A DNA stretch of 64,000 nucleotides. It comes from Stappia sp. TSB10P1A (GTDB taxonomy: Bacteria > Pseudomonadota > Alphaproteobacteria > Rhizobiales > Stappiaceae). Below the pieces are notes generated by a model. It did no database searches and was not told the origin of the DNA. It saw nothing but the letters and a program-made list of their open reading frames with translations. This document shows positions 1-9,796 of the stretch, piece after piece; position 1 is the first letter of the stretch, and every line of letters starts with the position of its first letter. The stretch is from contig NZ_FYAU01000026.1 in NCBI RefSeq assembly GCF_900185725.1, positions 433,785-497,784 on the forward strand, read 5' to 3'. Position numbers and translations under genes: made by a program.

Positions 1-597
1 ATCGTCCACCGGCTCGACAGGGACACCAGCGGCCTGCTGGTCGTCGCCAAGACCGACCTCGCCCATCAGGGCCTTGCGGCCCAGTTCGCCGACCATGGCC
101 GCACCGGCCCGCTGGAGCGCGAATATGTCGCCCTCGTCTGGGGCGCGCCGATGCAGCTTCGCGGCACGGTCGACGCCGATCTCGCCCGCTCCTCCGCCAA
201 CCGGCAGAAGATCGCGGTGACCAAGTCGGGTGGCCGCCATGCCGTCACCCACTGGCAGGTGCGCGAGCGCTTCGGCCCGAAGGACGCCGCCCCGCTGGCC
301 GCCCTGATGGCCTGCCGGCTGGAGACCGGCCGCACCCACCAGATCCGCGTGCACATGGCCCATATCGGTCATCCCCTGATCGGCGATGCCGACTACGGCG
401 CCCATTTCCGCACCAAGTCGGCACGTCTGCCGGACGAGGTCCGCGCGGTCGTCGACGCCTTTCCCCGTCAGGCCTTGCACGCCGGCCTGCTGGCCTTCGC
501 CCATCCGGCGAGCGGGGAAACCCTGCGTTTCGAAAGCCCCCTTCCCGACGACATGGCTGCCCTGATTGCGGCAATCCGGACAATTTCCCCATCATAA
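1..597 (+). CDS. RluA-family 23S rRNA pseudouridine synthase, 5'-truncated
   Basis: C-terminal 198 residues of an RluA/RluC/RluD-type enzyme that converts specific uridines of large-subunit rRNA to pseudouridine; the start lies before the window. The reading frame is open from base 1 and begins inside the catalytic motif IVHRLDRDTSGLLV, whose second Asp is the family nucleophile. A second conserved block, GRTHQIRVHM, lies near residue 110, followed by GHPLIGDADYG. An RluA-type synthase directly upstream of rpoH is a common alphaproteobacterial arrangement. The RNA site modified cannot be told from this fragment, so no gene symbol is given. The TAA stop is followed by an AT-richer stretch (598-650) that probably carries the rpoH promoter; TATATT at 636-641 is the best -10-like hexamer but lacks a well-placed -35. 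Confidence 0.93.
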   Translation: MVHRLDRDTSGLLVVAKTDLAHQGLAAQFADHGRTGPLEREYVALVWGAPMQLRGTVDADLARSSANRQKIAVTKSGGRHAVTHWQVRERFGPKDAAPLAALMACRLETGRTHQIRVHMAHIGHPLIGDADYGAHFRTKSARLPDEVRAVVDAFPRQALHAGLLAFAHPASGETLRFESPLPDDMAALIAAIRTISPS

Positions 598-754
598 TTA
601 GCAAAGTTTTGTCCTGATATTGTCCAAATGACACCTATATTGGGAGCTTCGGCGTGCCATTCGGGCGCCGCAACCGAATGCCCTGCGATGGCGGTCGCAC
701 ACTCGGCCAGGACCGATGCGACCCCGGAGGGATCGTGGGAGAAGGGGTGCTTTC

Positions 755-1657
755 ATGGCCCAGAACATTCCGGCGCTGAGCTCCGGCGAAGGCGGGCTCA
801 GCCGATATCTGGACGAGATCCGGCGGTTCCCGATGCTGGAGCCGCAGGAAGAATATATGCTCGCCAAGCGCTACAAGGAGCATGACGACCCGGCCGCGGC
901 CGAGCGGCTCGTGACCTCGCATCTGCGCCTCGTCGCCAAGATCGCCATGGGCTATCGCGGCTACGGCCTGCCGATCTCCGAGGTTGTCTCGGAAGGCAAT
1001 GTCGGCCTGATGCAGGCGGTCAAGCGCTTCGAGCCCGACAAGGGCTTCCGCCTCGCCACCTATGCGATGTGGTGGATCAAGGCGGCGATCCAGGAATACA
1101 TCCTGCGCTCCTGGTCGCTCGTGAAGATGGGCACCACCGCCAACCAGAAGCGCCTGTTCTTCAACCTGCGCCGGCTGAAGGGCCGCATCCAGGCGCTCGA
1201 CGAGGGCGACCTGCGCCCGGAGCATGTCACGGAGATCGCGACCAAGCTCGGCGTCAGCGAGGAGGAGGTCGTGTCGATGAACCGGCGGCTCGCCGGCGAC
1301 GCCTCGCTCAACGCGCCGATCCGCGCGGAGGCCGACAGCGGCGAGTGGCAGGACTGGCTCGTCGACGAGAGCGACAGCCAGGAGGCGATCTTCGCCCAGC
1401 AGGAAGAGCTCGACCAGCGGCGCAAGCTGCTCGGCGACGCGATGGAGGTCCTCAACGACCGCGAGCGGCGGATCTTCGAGGCCCGCCGGCTGTCCGAGGA
1501 TCCGGTGACGCTGGAGGACCTGTCGAGCGAGTTCGGCGTCAGCCGCGAACGCGTCCGCCAGATCGAGGTCCGCGCCTTCGAGAAGGTGCAAAAGGCGGTC
1601 CGCCGGGGCGCGCGCGAGCTGGAACAGCCGCAGGCACAGATCGCCGGCCCGGCCTGA
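755..1657 (+). CDS. rpoH: RNA polymerase sigma-32 factor RpoH
   Basis: Heat-shock sigma factor, 300 residues, the normal family length. Region 2 contains DKGFRLATYAMWWIKAAI (core binding and -10 recognition). The diagnostic RpoH box reads QKRLFFNLRR, separating it from housekeeping and general-stress sigma factors. Region 4 ends with the helix-turn-helix GVSRERVRQIE for -35 recognition. I chose the ATG at 755 because the protein then starts MAQNIPALSSGEGG as RpoH proteins do, and AGAAGGGG lies just upstream; an ATG at 716 in frame would add 13 atypical residues. It directs transcription of chaperone and protease genes; ftsH at 15.6-17.5 kb is a likely target in this window. Many rhizobia carry two rpoH copies, and this window cannot say which one this is. 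Confidence 0.97.
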   Translation: MAQNIPALSSGEGGLSRYLDEIRRFPMLEPQEEYMLAKRYKEHDDPAAAERLVTSHLRLVAKIAMGYRGYGLPISEVVSEGNVGLMQAVKRFEPDKGFRLATYAMWWIKAAIQEYILRSWSLVKMGTTANQKRLFFNLRRLKGRIQALDEGDLRPEHVTEIATKLGVSEEEVVSMNRRLAGDASLNAPIRAEADSGEWQDWLVDESDSQEAIFAQQEELDQRRKLLGDAMEVLNDRERRIFEARRLSEDPVTLEDLSSEFGVSRERVRQIEVRAFEKVQKAVRRGARELEQPQAQIAGPA

Positions 1658-1692
1658 CGGGCACGAGCGCCTCTCGCCTCGTGCAAATCGCA

Positions 1693-1715
1693 GTCCCGCG
1701 CCCCCGGCGCGGGAC
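1693..1715 (+). terminator. GC-rich hairpin after rpoH
   Basis: A perfect 10-bp stem (GTCCCGCGCC with GGCGCGGGAC) around a 3-base loop, 36 bases after the rpoH stop. There is no U-tract, so it may be a weak terminator or an mRNA 3' stabiliser. A near-identical stem occurs between serC and serA (11413-11436). Confidence 0.45.
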
Positions 1716-1750
1716 GCGCGTTTGCCGCAAAGCGGATTCCCCTTTCAGAT

Positions 1751-1797
1751 CCGATGCTCTAACCTTCCCGGCAGTGCCGGGAAGGTTAGAGCATCGG
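1751..1797. repeat. Perfect 23-bp inverted repeat, REP-like element
   Basis: Two 23-base arms (1751-1773 and 1775-1797) are exact reverse complements around a single G; each arm begins or ends with CCGATGCTCTAACC. It lies between rpoH and the CHASE2 cyclase. The sequence just before it (GCCGCAAAGCGGATTCCCC, 1726-1744) resembles the conserved start of intergenic palindromic repeats seen in rhizobial genomes; that resemblance is from memory. A stem this long could act as a terminator, an mRNA-processing site or a repeat-family member. Confidence 0.8.
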
Positions 1798-1837
1798 ACC
1801 GGCATGACGGCCGGCGGCAGGAAAGGCGGAAGACCCC

Positions 1838-4036
1838 ATGCGCATCACGCGACGCAAGCGCCTGTTCGTGGCGGCGGTCGGGTGCCTGGTGCTCGCCGTC
1901 GTTACCGCGCTGCGCGCCTACGATCCGCCCTTCGTCTCGGAGATCCGTCTGATAGGCCTCGACAGCTACCAGCGCTTCTGGCCACGCCCTCACGATGACT
2001 TTCCCGTCCGTATCGTCGACATCGACGAGCGCTCGCTGGCCGTGCACGGCCAATGGCCCTGGCGCCGCGACACGCTGGCAGACCTGACCCGCGCGCTGGC
2101 GGAGCTGGGGGCCGCCGCCATCGCCTATGACGTGATCTTCGCAGAACCGGACCGGCTGTCGCCCCACCGCTATGTGCCGGACCTGAAGCTCGGCAGCGAT
2201 GCCGCACTGGAGGGGCTCGCCGACCGGCTCCCGGACACGGACCAACTGTTCGCGGAGGCGATTGCCGAGGCGCCCGTCGTCCTCGGCTTCGCCATCCTGC
2301 CCAATGCCGATGGCGGCCGGCCGGCCGCCAAGGCCGGTTTCGCCCATGCCGGCAGCGACCCGGCCGCCAGCCTTCCCGCCTTCCCCTCGGTGCTTGCCAG
2401 CCTGCCCGTGCTGGAGGAGGCGGCGACGGGAAGCGGCGGCCTCAGCCTGTCCAGCCGCGACACGGTCGGCATCGTGCGGCGCGTGCCGATGGTCTTCACC
2501 GACGGGCAGGCGCTGTTCCCGAGCCTGGTGATGGAGGCCTTGCGGGTTGCCCAGGGCGCCGGCAGCTACATCATCCGCTCCGCCGATGCGAGCGGGGAAC
2601 TGGGCACCGGCGCGGCGGCCGTCACCGACATCAAGGTCGGCGCGGTTCCCTTCCCCACCACGGCGCAGGGCGAGCTCTGGGTCTATTTCAACGAGGACCG
2701 GCCCGATCGCTACGTCTCCGCCGCCGACGTGCTGGACCCGGCGACACGGGCCGGCCTTGCCTCGCGGATCGAGGGCCAGATCGTCTTCGTCGGCACCTCG
2801 TCGGTGGGTCTCTTCGACATCCGCGCGACACCCCTCGGCGACCTCGTCCCCGGTGTCTCGGTGCATGCGCAGGCGGCGGAACAGATCCTTGCCGGCACCT
2901 TTCTCAGCCGGCCCGACTGGGCCGACGGCGCCGAGATCATCGTCACCGTGCTGCTCGGCATCGCCGTCATCGCGTTGACCCTCGCCTTCGGCGCGATCTG
3001 GGCGGCGGCCATCGGCGGCGGCATCGCCCTTGTCCTTTATGCCGGCGCCATCCACCTCTTCCGCACGCAAGGGCTGCTGCTCGATCCGGTCTATCCGACC
3101 GCGGTCAACCTGTTCGCCGTCTACGCCGCCGCCACCGCCCTGCTCTACGTCCTGACCGAACGGGAAAAGCGCTTCGTGCGCGCCGCCTTCGGCCAGTATC
3201 TGGCGCCGGAAATGGTCAAGCGGCTGGAGACGGCGCCGGACGCCCTGCGGCTCGGCGGCGAGATGCGCGACATGACCATCATGTTCATGGACGTGCGCGG
3301 CTTCACGCCGATCTCCGAGCAACTGACGCCGACGGATCTGGTCGCCTTCCTCAATGCCCTGCTGTCGCCGCTCTCCGAGGAGATCCAGGCACGCAGCGGC
3401 ACCATCGACAAATATATCGGCGACAGCATCATGGCCTTCTGGAACGCGCCGATGGATGTCGGCGACCATGCCGCCAAGGCCTGCGGGGCGGCGCTGGAGA
3501 TGGTGCGGATCGTCGACCGGCTGAACGCGGCAGATGCCTTCCACTTCCGCCAGCGCGGACTGCCGACGCAGAGCGTGCGCATCGGCGTCGGCCTCAACAC
3601 GGGCGAGGCCTGCGTCGGCAACATGGGCTCCGACCGGCGCTTCAACTATTCGGTGATCGGCGATGCAGTGAACGTCGCGGCGCGAATCGAATCGAGCTGC
3701 AAGGCGGTCGGCGCCGATTGCGTCGTCTCCGAGGACACCGCGCGCGCGGCCCCCGGCTTCGCCTTCCTGGAGGCCGGCGCTATCCCGCTGAAGGGCAAGA
3801 GCGTGCCGATCCGCCTGTTCGCCCTTGTCGGCGATCCCGACTATGCGACCAGTGCCGAGTTCCAGGCACTCGCCGAAGCCCATGCGGCACTGGTCGCGGC
3901 GATCGACGACGGCGACCGCGAGACGGCGCTTGCGCGTCTTGCCGCCTGCCGGGAACGCGCGCCAGAGCGGCTCCACGACATCTACGACCGCTTCGCCGAA
4001 CGCATCGAGGCAATGCCGCACCGCGCCCCGGCCTAG
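1838..4036 (+). CDS. CHASE2-domain class III adenylate/guanylate cyclase
   Basis: Membrane sensor cyclase of 732 residues that would make cAMP (or cGMP) in response to an unknown periplasmic signal. Order of parts: one N-terminal transmembrane helix (about 7-25), a large CHASE2 periplasmic domain containing IVDIDERSL and GQWPWRR, then three closely spaced transmembrane helices (about 365-440) and a C-terminal cyclase domain. The cyclase shows both metal-binding aspartates (MFMDVRGFTPIS and KYIGDSIMAF) and the later NYSVIGDAVNVAARIES block, so it should be active. The ATG at 1838 has AGGAAAGGCGGAAG upstream. It is monocistronic on the plus strand and its TAG stop overlaps the stop codon of the convergent DMT transporter gene. 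Sequence alone does not settle ATP versus GTP. Confidence 0.92.
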   Translation: MRITRRKRLFVAAVGCLVLAVVTALRAYDPPFVSEIRLIGLDSYQRFWPRPHDDFPVRIVDIDERSLAVHGQWPWRRDTLADLTRALAELGAAAIAYDVIFAEPDRLSPHRYVPDLKLGSDAALEGLADRLPDTDQLFAEAIAEAPVVLGFAILPNADGGRPAAKAGFAHAGSDPAASLPAFPSVLASLPVLEEAATGSGGLSLSSRDTVGIVRRVPMVFTDGQALFPSLVMEALRVAQGAGSYIIRSADASGELGTGAAAVTDIKVGAVPFPTTAQGELWVYFNEDRPDRYVSAADVLDPATRAGLASRIEGQIVFVGTSSVGLFDIRATPLGDLVPGVSVHAQAAEQILAGTFLSRPDWADGAEIIVTVLLGIAVIALTLAFGAIWAAAIGGGIALVLYAGAIHLFRTQGLLLDPVYPTAVNLFAVYAAATALLYVLTEREKRFVRAAFGQYLAPEMVKRLETAPDALRLGGEMRDMTIMFMDVRGFTPISEQLTPTDLVAFLNALLSPLSEEIQARSGTIDKYIGDSIMAFWNAPMDVGDHAAKACGAALEMVRIVDRLNAADAFHFRQRGLPTQSVRIGVGLNTGEACVGNMGSDRRFNYSVIGDAVNVAARIESSCKAVGADCVVSEDTARAAPGFAFLEAGAIPLKGKSVPIRLFALVGDPDYATSAEFQALAEAHAALVAAIDDGDRETALARLAACRERAPERLHDIYDRFAERIEAMPHRAPA

Positions 4037-4977
4037 CGAGGGTCGCTCCCGGCCGGGCGGCGCGAACTGCCGAAGACTGCCAGCACGCGCCCGTCGAGCA
4101 GGACCAGACCGGCGAGCAGCACGCCCATGCCGGCGAGTTGCAGCCCCGACAGGGCCTCGCCGAGCAGCAGGGCGGAGATCAGCGTCGCCGATACCGGGAT
4201 CAGCAGCGTGACCAGCGAGGCATTGGTGGCGCCGCCCTCGCTCAACAGGCGGAAATAGATGAGATAGGCAAAGGCGGTGCAGGCGGTGCCCAGCGCCACC
4301 ACCGAGGCCCAGGCCGCCGGCCCCGCCATGGCGGGCGACCAGCCGCCGGGACTGGCGGACGCCTGCCAAAGCGCCAGCGGCAACAGCAACAGGCTGGAGC
4401 CGGTGAGTTGCCCGGTCGCCGCCACCATCACCGGCACACCGCGAAAGCGGCGGGCGAAAGCGGCGGCAAAGGCATAGGACAGCGCCGCGCCGAGACACAG
4501 GAACTGCGCCCAGGCCGGCTCGCCGGCAAGGCCCGCCAGCGCGCCCGCCTCCAGCCCCGGCAACAGCAGCAGCGCCACCCCGGCGAAGCCGACGACGATG
4601 CCGGCGACCCGATGCGCCCGCAACACCTCCTGGCGAAACGCCAGCGAGGCGACGAGCACGGTGAAGATCGGCGTCGTCGCGTTGAGGATCGAGGCAAGGC
4701 TCGCCGAGATGCCCGTCTGCCCCCACAGGATCAGCGAGAACGGGATCGCGTTGTTGAGAAGCCCCATCAGCAGGAAGGCGCCGAGGGTCGAACGATCGCG
4801 CGGAAAGGCAAGCCCGTAGATCCGCAGCACCGCGTGCAGCACCAGCGCCGCCAGCAGCACCCGCAGGAAGGCGAGAACGAAGGGCGGGATCTCGCCAAGG
4901 GCGATCTTGCCGAACGGAAAGGTCGCGCCCCACACCAGCGCCAAGACGACCAGCAGCACCCAGTTCTTCCAGCTCAT
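4033..4977 (-). CDS. EamA/DMT-superfamily transporter
   Basis: Integral membrane protein of 314 residues, the usual length for a ten-helix drug/metabolite transporter made of two EamA repeats. The first repeat opens with VLLVVLALVWGATFPFGKIA, a typical EamA start, and contains FLRVLLAALVLH; the second includes the family-type ending SGLQLAGMGVLLAGLVLL. I chose the ATG at 4977 because GGAGAGGGACA sits directly before it; an upstream in-frame extension is Arg-rich and lacks family similarity. Substrate is unknown: relatives export amino acids, purines or other metabolites. The gene converges on the CHASE2 cyclase with a 4-base overlap of stop codons. Confidence 0.9.
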   Translation of the reverse strand: MSWKNWVLLVVLALVWGATFPFGKIALGEIPPFVLAFLRVLLAALVLHAVLRIYGLAFPRDRSTLGAFLLMGLLNNAIPFSLILWGQTGISASLASILNATTPIFTVLVASLAFRQEVLRAHRVAGIVVGFAGVALLLLPGLEAGALAGLAGEPAWAQFLCLGAALSYAFAAAFARRFRGVPVMVAATGQLTGSSLLLLPLALWQASASPGGWSPAMAGPAAWASVVALGTACTAFAYLIYFRLLSEGGATNASLVTLLIPVSATLISALLLGEALSGLQLAGMGVLLAGLVLLDGRVLAVFGSSRRPAGSDPR

Positions 4978-5156
4978 TGTCCCTCTCCGCCAACGCCTTG
5001 CCCGGCGCCTCGACATGCCTATCGCCGGCCGCCCGTCGCACCCACCCGATAGGCGAGCGTTGCGGCCATCCAGGTTGAAAAGTCGAAACAGGGGCTTGTG
5101 GCGGGCGGCCACCGCGGTCAGGATCGGCGTTCCCGCCGCCCCGAGTGCTGGCCAGC

Positions 5157-6425
5157 ATGCCCGACAATCCGTCCTCCCTCGCCTCGCGTCCGCTGCTCTT
5201 CCGCCTGATCCCGCTTCTCGTCGCCGCGGCTCTGCTGCTTGGCGCCAATGGCGTGGCGATGACCGTGATCGCGGTGCGCGGCCGGCTGAACGGCCTTTCC
5301 GACACGACCATCGGCCTGTTCGGCTCGGCCTATTATGCCGGCTTCATTCTCGGCGTGCTGGTCACGCCGATCCTGATCCAGCGCGTCGGCCATATCCGGG
5401 TGTTCTCGGCCCTTGCAGCGCTGAGCGCCATCTCCGTGCTGCTGTTGCTGCTCACCGCGCCGGGCTTCACCTGGGCGGGCCTGCGCTTCGTCAGCGGCAT
5501 CGCCTTCTGCGGCACGGCGATGGTGCTGGAAAGCTGGCTGAACGCTCTTTCCTCGAATGCCGAGCGCGGCCGCATCCTCAGCATCTACCGCATCGTCGAC
5601 CTGGGCGCGGTGACCGGCGGGCAGTTCCTGCTGCCGGCCTTCGGCGCCGGCGGCGTCGAGATCCTGGTGGTGATCGGCCTTGTCTTCTGCGCCGCGCTCA
5701 TTCCGGTCTCGCTCGCCCGCGAGGGCAATCCCCCGGTCTCCGACACGACGCGGATCAACTACCTGTCGATCTGGGCGATCTCGCCGGTCGCCGCCGTCGG
5801 CTGCCTGACCATCGGCCTGACCAACGGCGCCTTCCGCACCGTCGGCCCGGTCTATGCGCAAGGGGTCGGCCTCGACGCCGACGGGCTGGCGCTCCTGATC
5901 AGCCTGTGGGTGATCGCCGGCGCCATCTTCCAGTTTCCGCTCGGCTGGGCCTCGGACCGCATCGACCGGCGCTACGTGCTGATCATGGCGACGCTCGGCG
6001 CCGGCCTCTCCTGCCTGTTCCTGTCCGGCGTCACCGCTGAGGCGGCGATCTTCCTCGGCGCCTTCCTGTTCGGCGGCTTCGCGCTGCCGCTCTATTCGCT
6101 CTCCGCCGCCCATGCCAACGACCATGCCGGCCCCGGACAATATGTCGAGCTCGCCGCCGGGCTGACCATGTTCTTCGCGCTGGGCGCCATGGTCGGCCCG
6201 CTGATCGCCTCGGCGGTGATGGACCGGTTCGGCCCCGCCGCCTTCTTCGTCTATACTGGCGGGCTGCACCTCGCCTTCGTCGCCTTTGTCGGCCTGCGGC
6301 TTCTGGTCCGCGAGGCGGCTCCGGCGAGCCGACGCGGCCGCTTCGTCTGGCTGCTGCGCACTTCGCCGGCGATCTTTCGCCTGGCAAGCAGTCAGAAGGG
6401 ACAGGACAAGCCGGATCGGGAGTGA
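5157..6425 (+). CDS. MFS transporter
   Basis: Major facilitator superfamily permease of about 422 residues with twelve predicted hydrophobic helices. The first half contains the helix 2-3 loop motif region LIQRVGHIRVFS, and the second half shows FPLGWASDRIDRRYVL, the second copy of the MFS loop motif (G-x-x-x-D-R-x-x-R-R). ATG at 5157 is preferred; a GTG at 5145 is in frame and neither has a strong ribosome-binding site. The gene starts divergently from the DMT transporter, with 179 bp between the two start codons. The C-terminal tail beyond the last helix is basic (about 40 residues). Substrate unknown. It is followed by an intrinsic terminator at 6507-6532. Confidence 0.9.
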   Translation: MPDNPSSLASRPLLFRLIPLLVAAALLLGANGVAMTVIAVRGRLNGLSDTTIGLFGSAYYAGFILGVLVTPILIQRVGHIRVFSALAALSAISVLLLLLTAPGFTWAGLRFVSGIAFCGTAMVLESWLNALSSNAERGRILSIYRIVDLGAVTGGQFLLPAFGAGGVEILVVIGLVFCAALIPVSLAREGNPPVSDTTRINYLSIWAISPVAAVGCLTIGLTNGAFRTVGPVYAQGVGLDADGLALLISLWVIAGAIFQFPLGWASDRIDRRYVLIMATLGAGLSCLFLSGVTAEAAIFLGAFLFGGFALPLYSLSAAHANDHAGPGQYVELAAGLTMFFALGAMVGPLIASAVMDRFGPAAFFVYTGGLHLAFVAFVGLRLLVREAAPASRRGRFVWLLRTSPAIFRLASSQKGQDKPDRE

Positions 6426-6506
6426 CTTTTCCGCCGCGCCGGCCGGGAAAGCGGGTCTTGGGGCTCGTCAACCCGCGCGGCCGCCGTTATAGTCCGCCTC
6501 ACCTTG

Positions 6507-6532
6507 CCCCGGTCGGCTGAACCGGGGTTTTT
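6507..6532 (+). terminator. Intrinsic terminator-like hairpin before purA
   Basis: Stem CCCCGGT/ACCGGGG (6507-6513 and 6521-6527) followed by TTTTT. It may end the MFS transcript. A TATAGT hexamer at 6488-6493, 14 bases before the stem, could instead place it in a purA leader. A second small hairpin (stem 6541-6546/6551-6556) follows before the purA ribosome-binding site. Confidence 0.75.
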
Positions 6533-6588
6533 CGTGTGTGCTGGCACCACTGCCAGCCGGGTTTCGAGTGATCGAAGGAACGTATCGC

Positions 6589-7878
<1,290 letters not shown>

Positions 7879-7890
7879 GCGTTAAATCGC

Positions 7891-7912
7891 GGATCGCGCC
7901 CCGGCGCGATCC
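7891..7912 (+). terminator. Hairpin after purA
   Basis: Perfect 10-bp inverted repeat GGATCGCGCC / GGCGCGATCC separated by two bases, 12 bases after the purA stop. No U-tract; a weak terminator or transcript-end stabiliser. Confidence 0.5.
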
Positions 7913-7938
7913 TATGTGCGGCGATCACGAGTGGCGAC

Positions 7939-9669
7939 ATGGCAGATTACTACCCGGTTTTGAAAAAAACCGTCGCAGCGCTTCCAGAGAACACCGGAGC
8001 AGCCCGGCGCGAGATCTATCAGCGCGCGCGCAAGGCTATTGTCGCCCAGCTCAAGGCCTATGATCCGCCCCTGTCGCCGTCGGAGATCACCGCCGAACAG
8101 CTTCGGCTGGAGGAATCCATCCGCAAGGTGGAGGCGGAGGCCGCGCGCGAGACGCTTGGTTTCTCCGCCGCCCAGCAACCCGTGGCAACGCCTCGCCCGG
8201 CCGCTCCGCCGCCGGCCGCGACCCCGCAGCCAGCCGCAAGGCCGGCCGCCCCGCAAGCCGCTGCCCCCGCGCGCCCGGCGCCCGCAGCGCCGACAGCGGC
8301 GGCCGCCCGGCCAACAGTTGCCGCCGAACCGCCGCGCGACACGCTGAAGAGCGCCATCGAGGAAGCGCGCAAGCTGGGCGAGGCCGCCGATCAGGCGAGC
8401 CGCTCCGCCCGCAGCGCCCTTGAGGACGAGCCGGCACCCGCGGCCCCGCACAAGCGCGAGCCGACGCTCGGCGCCGAGCCCTCGCTTCGCACAGCACCGA
8501 TGGCTGCGGACGAGGAAGAGCGCCGTCCGCTCGCCGGATCGCGCGGCTCGCGCGCGTCCGCCCGCGATATGGGTCCGTCCAGGGGCCCGTCGCCGCTGCC
8601 GCTCGACGCCGACATGCGCCCGTCCCGCCTGCCGGCGCTCCTCGGCGGCCTCGCCCTATTGCTCGTCGTCGTGGGCATCGGCGCCGTGACCTATTCCCAG
8701 CGCGAGACGCTGCTGGGCCTGTTTTCCTCCGACGACAGCGCCCCGGCGCCGTCCCGGCAGACCACGGACACCGGCCCCGCGCCGACCGGCAACGGCGCCG
8801 ACACCACCCCCGCCTCGCGCAAGGACACTGCCCGCCTGCTCGACGGGCCGGCGCCGGATGCACGCGCCGTGACGACGACGCGGATCACCCCGAACGGCCC
8901 GCAGACCGACACGCTGGCGCCCACGGATGCGGACAGCGGCGTGCGCACGGTCGAGCCGCAGACACCGGCTTCGCAGCAGGCCGACAGCGAGACCACCGAG
9001 GAGCCGGAAGCGGCCGCGACGGCGGAGGATCTGGCCGTCGAAACCCCGGCCGATGCCCTGCCGCAACAGGACACCCGCACCGCCGCCGCCCCCGCGCAAC
9101 CCGACCCGACCGCCAGCACCGAGGCGCCGGTCGCCCAGCGCGCCATCCTCTACGAGGAGGGCCCGACCGCCGGCAGCGCCGGCCAGGCCTCGGCCGGCCG
9201 CGCGGTGTGGAGTGTCGCGCAGGAGACTGTCGACGGGCGCGCCGAGACGGTGCTGAAGATGCGCATCGAGGTGCCGGACCGCAACATTGCCGCCAATCTG
9301 ACCCTGAAGCCCAACCGGGACGAAACGCTGCCGGCGAGCCACCTGCTCGAAGTGCAGTTCGAACTGCCGGAAGGCTTCTCCGGCCAGGGCGTCGCCGACG
9401 TGCCCGGCCTTGTGATGAAGACCACCGAGGAGGCGCGCGGCGATGCGCTGATCGGCGCCTCGGTGAAGGTCGCCGACGGCTACTTCTGGGTCGCCCTGTC
9501 CAACCTGCCGGACGAGCAGGAGCGCAACCTGATGCTGCTGCGCGATCGCGGCTGGATCGACATCCCGATGCTCTACGAGAACGGCAAGCGCGCCATCCTG
9601 ACGCTGGAAAAGGGCACGCCCGGCAGCCGCGCCGTCCAGCAGGCGACCGACGCCTGGCGCGCCGGCTGA
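7939..9669 (+). CDS. Conserved alphaproteobacterial membrane-anchored protein, function unknown
   Basis: 576 residues, not recognised as any named enzyme. Residues 1-75 form a helical, charged cytoplasmic segment (MADYYPVLKKTVAALPENTG start, then REIYQRARKAIVAQL and EESIRKVEAEAARE). Residues about 80-230 are low-complexity Pro/Ala-rich. One transmembrane helix follows (about 231-252, LGGLALLLVVVGIGAV). A second acidic Thr/Pro/Ala-rich linker runs to about residue 390, and the last 180 residues form a well-composed domain beginning RAILYEEGP and ending near TPGSRAVQQATDAW. The topology suggests a cytoplasmic N-terminal domain, a flexible linker, and an extracytoplasmic C-terminal domain. I recall similar proteins downstream of purA-like genes in rhizobia, all uncharacterised. 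The start is weakly supported (GAGTGGCGAC before ATG). It ends at a strong bidirectional terminator. Confidence 0.88.
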   Translation: MADYYPVLKKTVAALPENTGAARREIYQRARKAIVAQLKAYDPPLSPSEITAEQLRLEESIRKVEAEAARETLGFSAAQQPVATPRPAAPPPAATPQPAARPAAPQAAAPARPAPAAPTAAAARPTVAAEPPRDTLKSAIEEARKLGEAADQASRSARSALEDEPAPAAPHKREPTLGAEPSLRTAPMAADEEERRPLAGSRGSRASARDMGPSRGPSPLPLDADMRPSRLPALLGGLALLLVVVGIGAVTYSQRETLLGLFSSDDSAPAPSRQTTDTGPAPTGNGADTTPASRKDTARLLDGPAPDARAVTTTRITPNGPQTDTLAPTDADSGVRTVEPQTPASQQADSETTEEPEAAATAEDLAVETPADALPQQDTRTAAAPAQPDPTASTEAPVAQRAILYEEGPTAGSAGQASAGRAVWSVAQETVDGRAETVLKMRIEVPDRNIAANLTLKPNRDETLPASHLLEVQFELPEGFSGQGVADVPGLVMKTTEEARGDALIGASVKVADGYFWVALSNLPDEQERNLMLLRDRGWIDIPMLYENGKRAILTLEKGTPGSRAVQQATDAWRAG

Positions 9670-9726
9670 CGGCGGCGCCCCCGCGCGACGCGCACACATG
9701 AACACGCACACTTGAACACGCACATG

Positions 9727-9762
9727 AAAAGGGCCGGAGCGGCATCCCGCTCCGGCCCTTTT
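9727..9762. terminator. Bidirectional terminator between the unknown membrane protein and serA
   Basis: 16-base arms (9727-9742 and 9747-9762) pair perfectly around CATC, with AAAA on one side and TTTT on the other, so it can stop transcription from both converging genes. Confidence 0.93.
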
Positions 9763-9796
9763 CGCATCGTGCCCAGCGCCGCGAGGCGGCACCGGA

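Noticed and set aside
598..754. rpoH promoter
   Set aside because: TATATT at 636-641 looks like a -10, but both TTGTCC hexamers (609 and 620) are at the wrong spacing, so no promoter was listed.
1745..5311. 1188-codon open frame on the minus strand across the CHASE2 cyclase and DMT genes
   Set aside because: It runs antisense to the cyclase and in another frame of the DMT gene. Its Gly/Arg/Asp-rich composition is a GC-skew artefact with no domain.
9699..9724. TGAACACGCACA repeated twice, period 14, before the serA terminator
   Set aside because: Only two copies, in a short gap; too small to suggest function.
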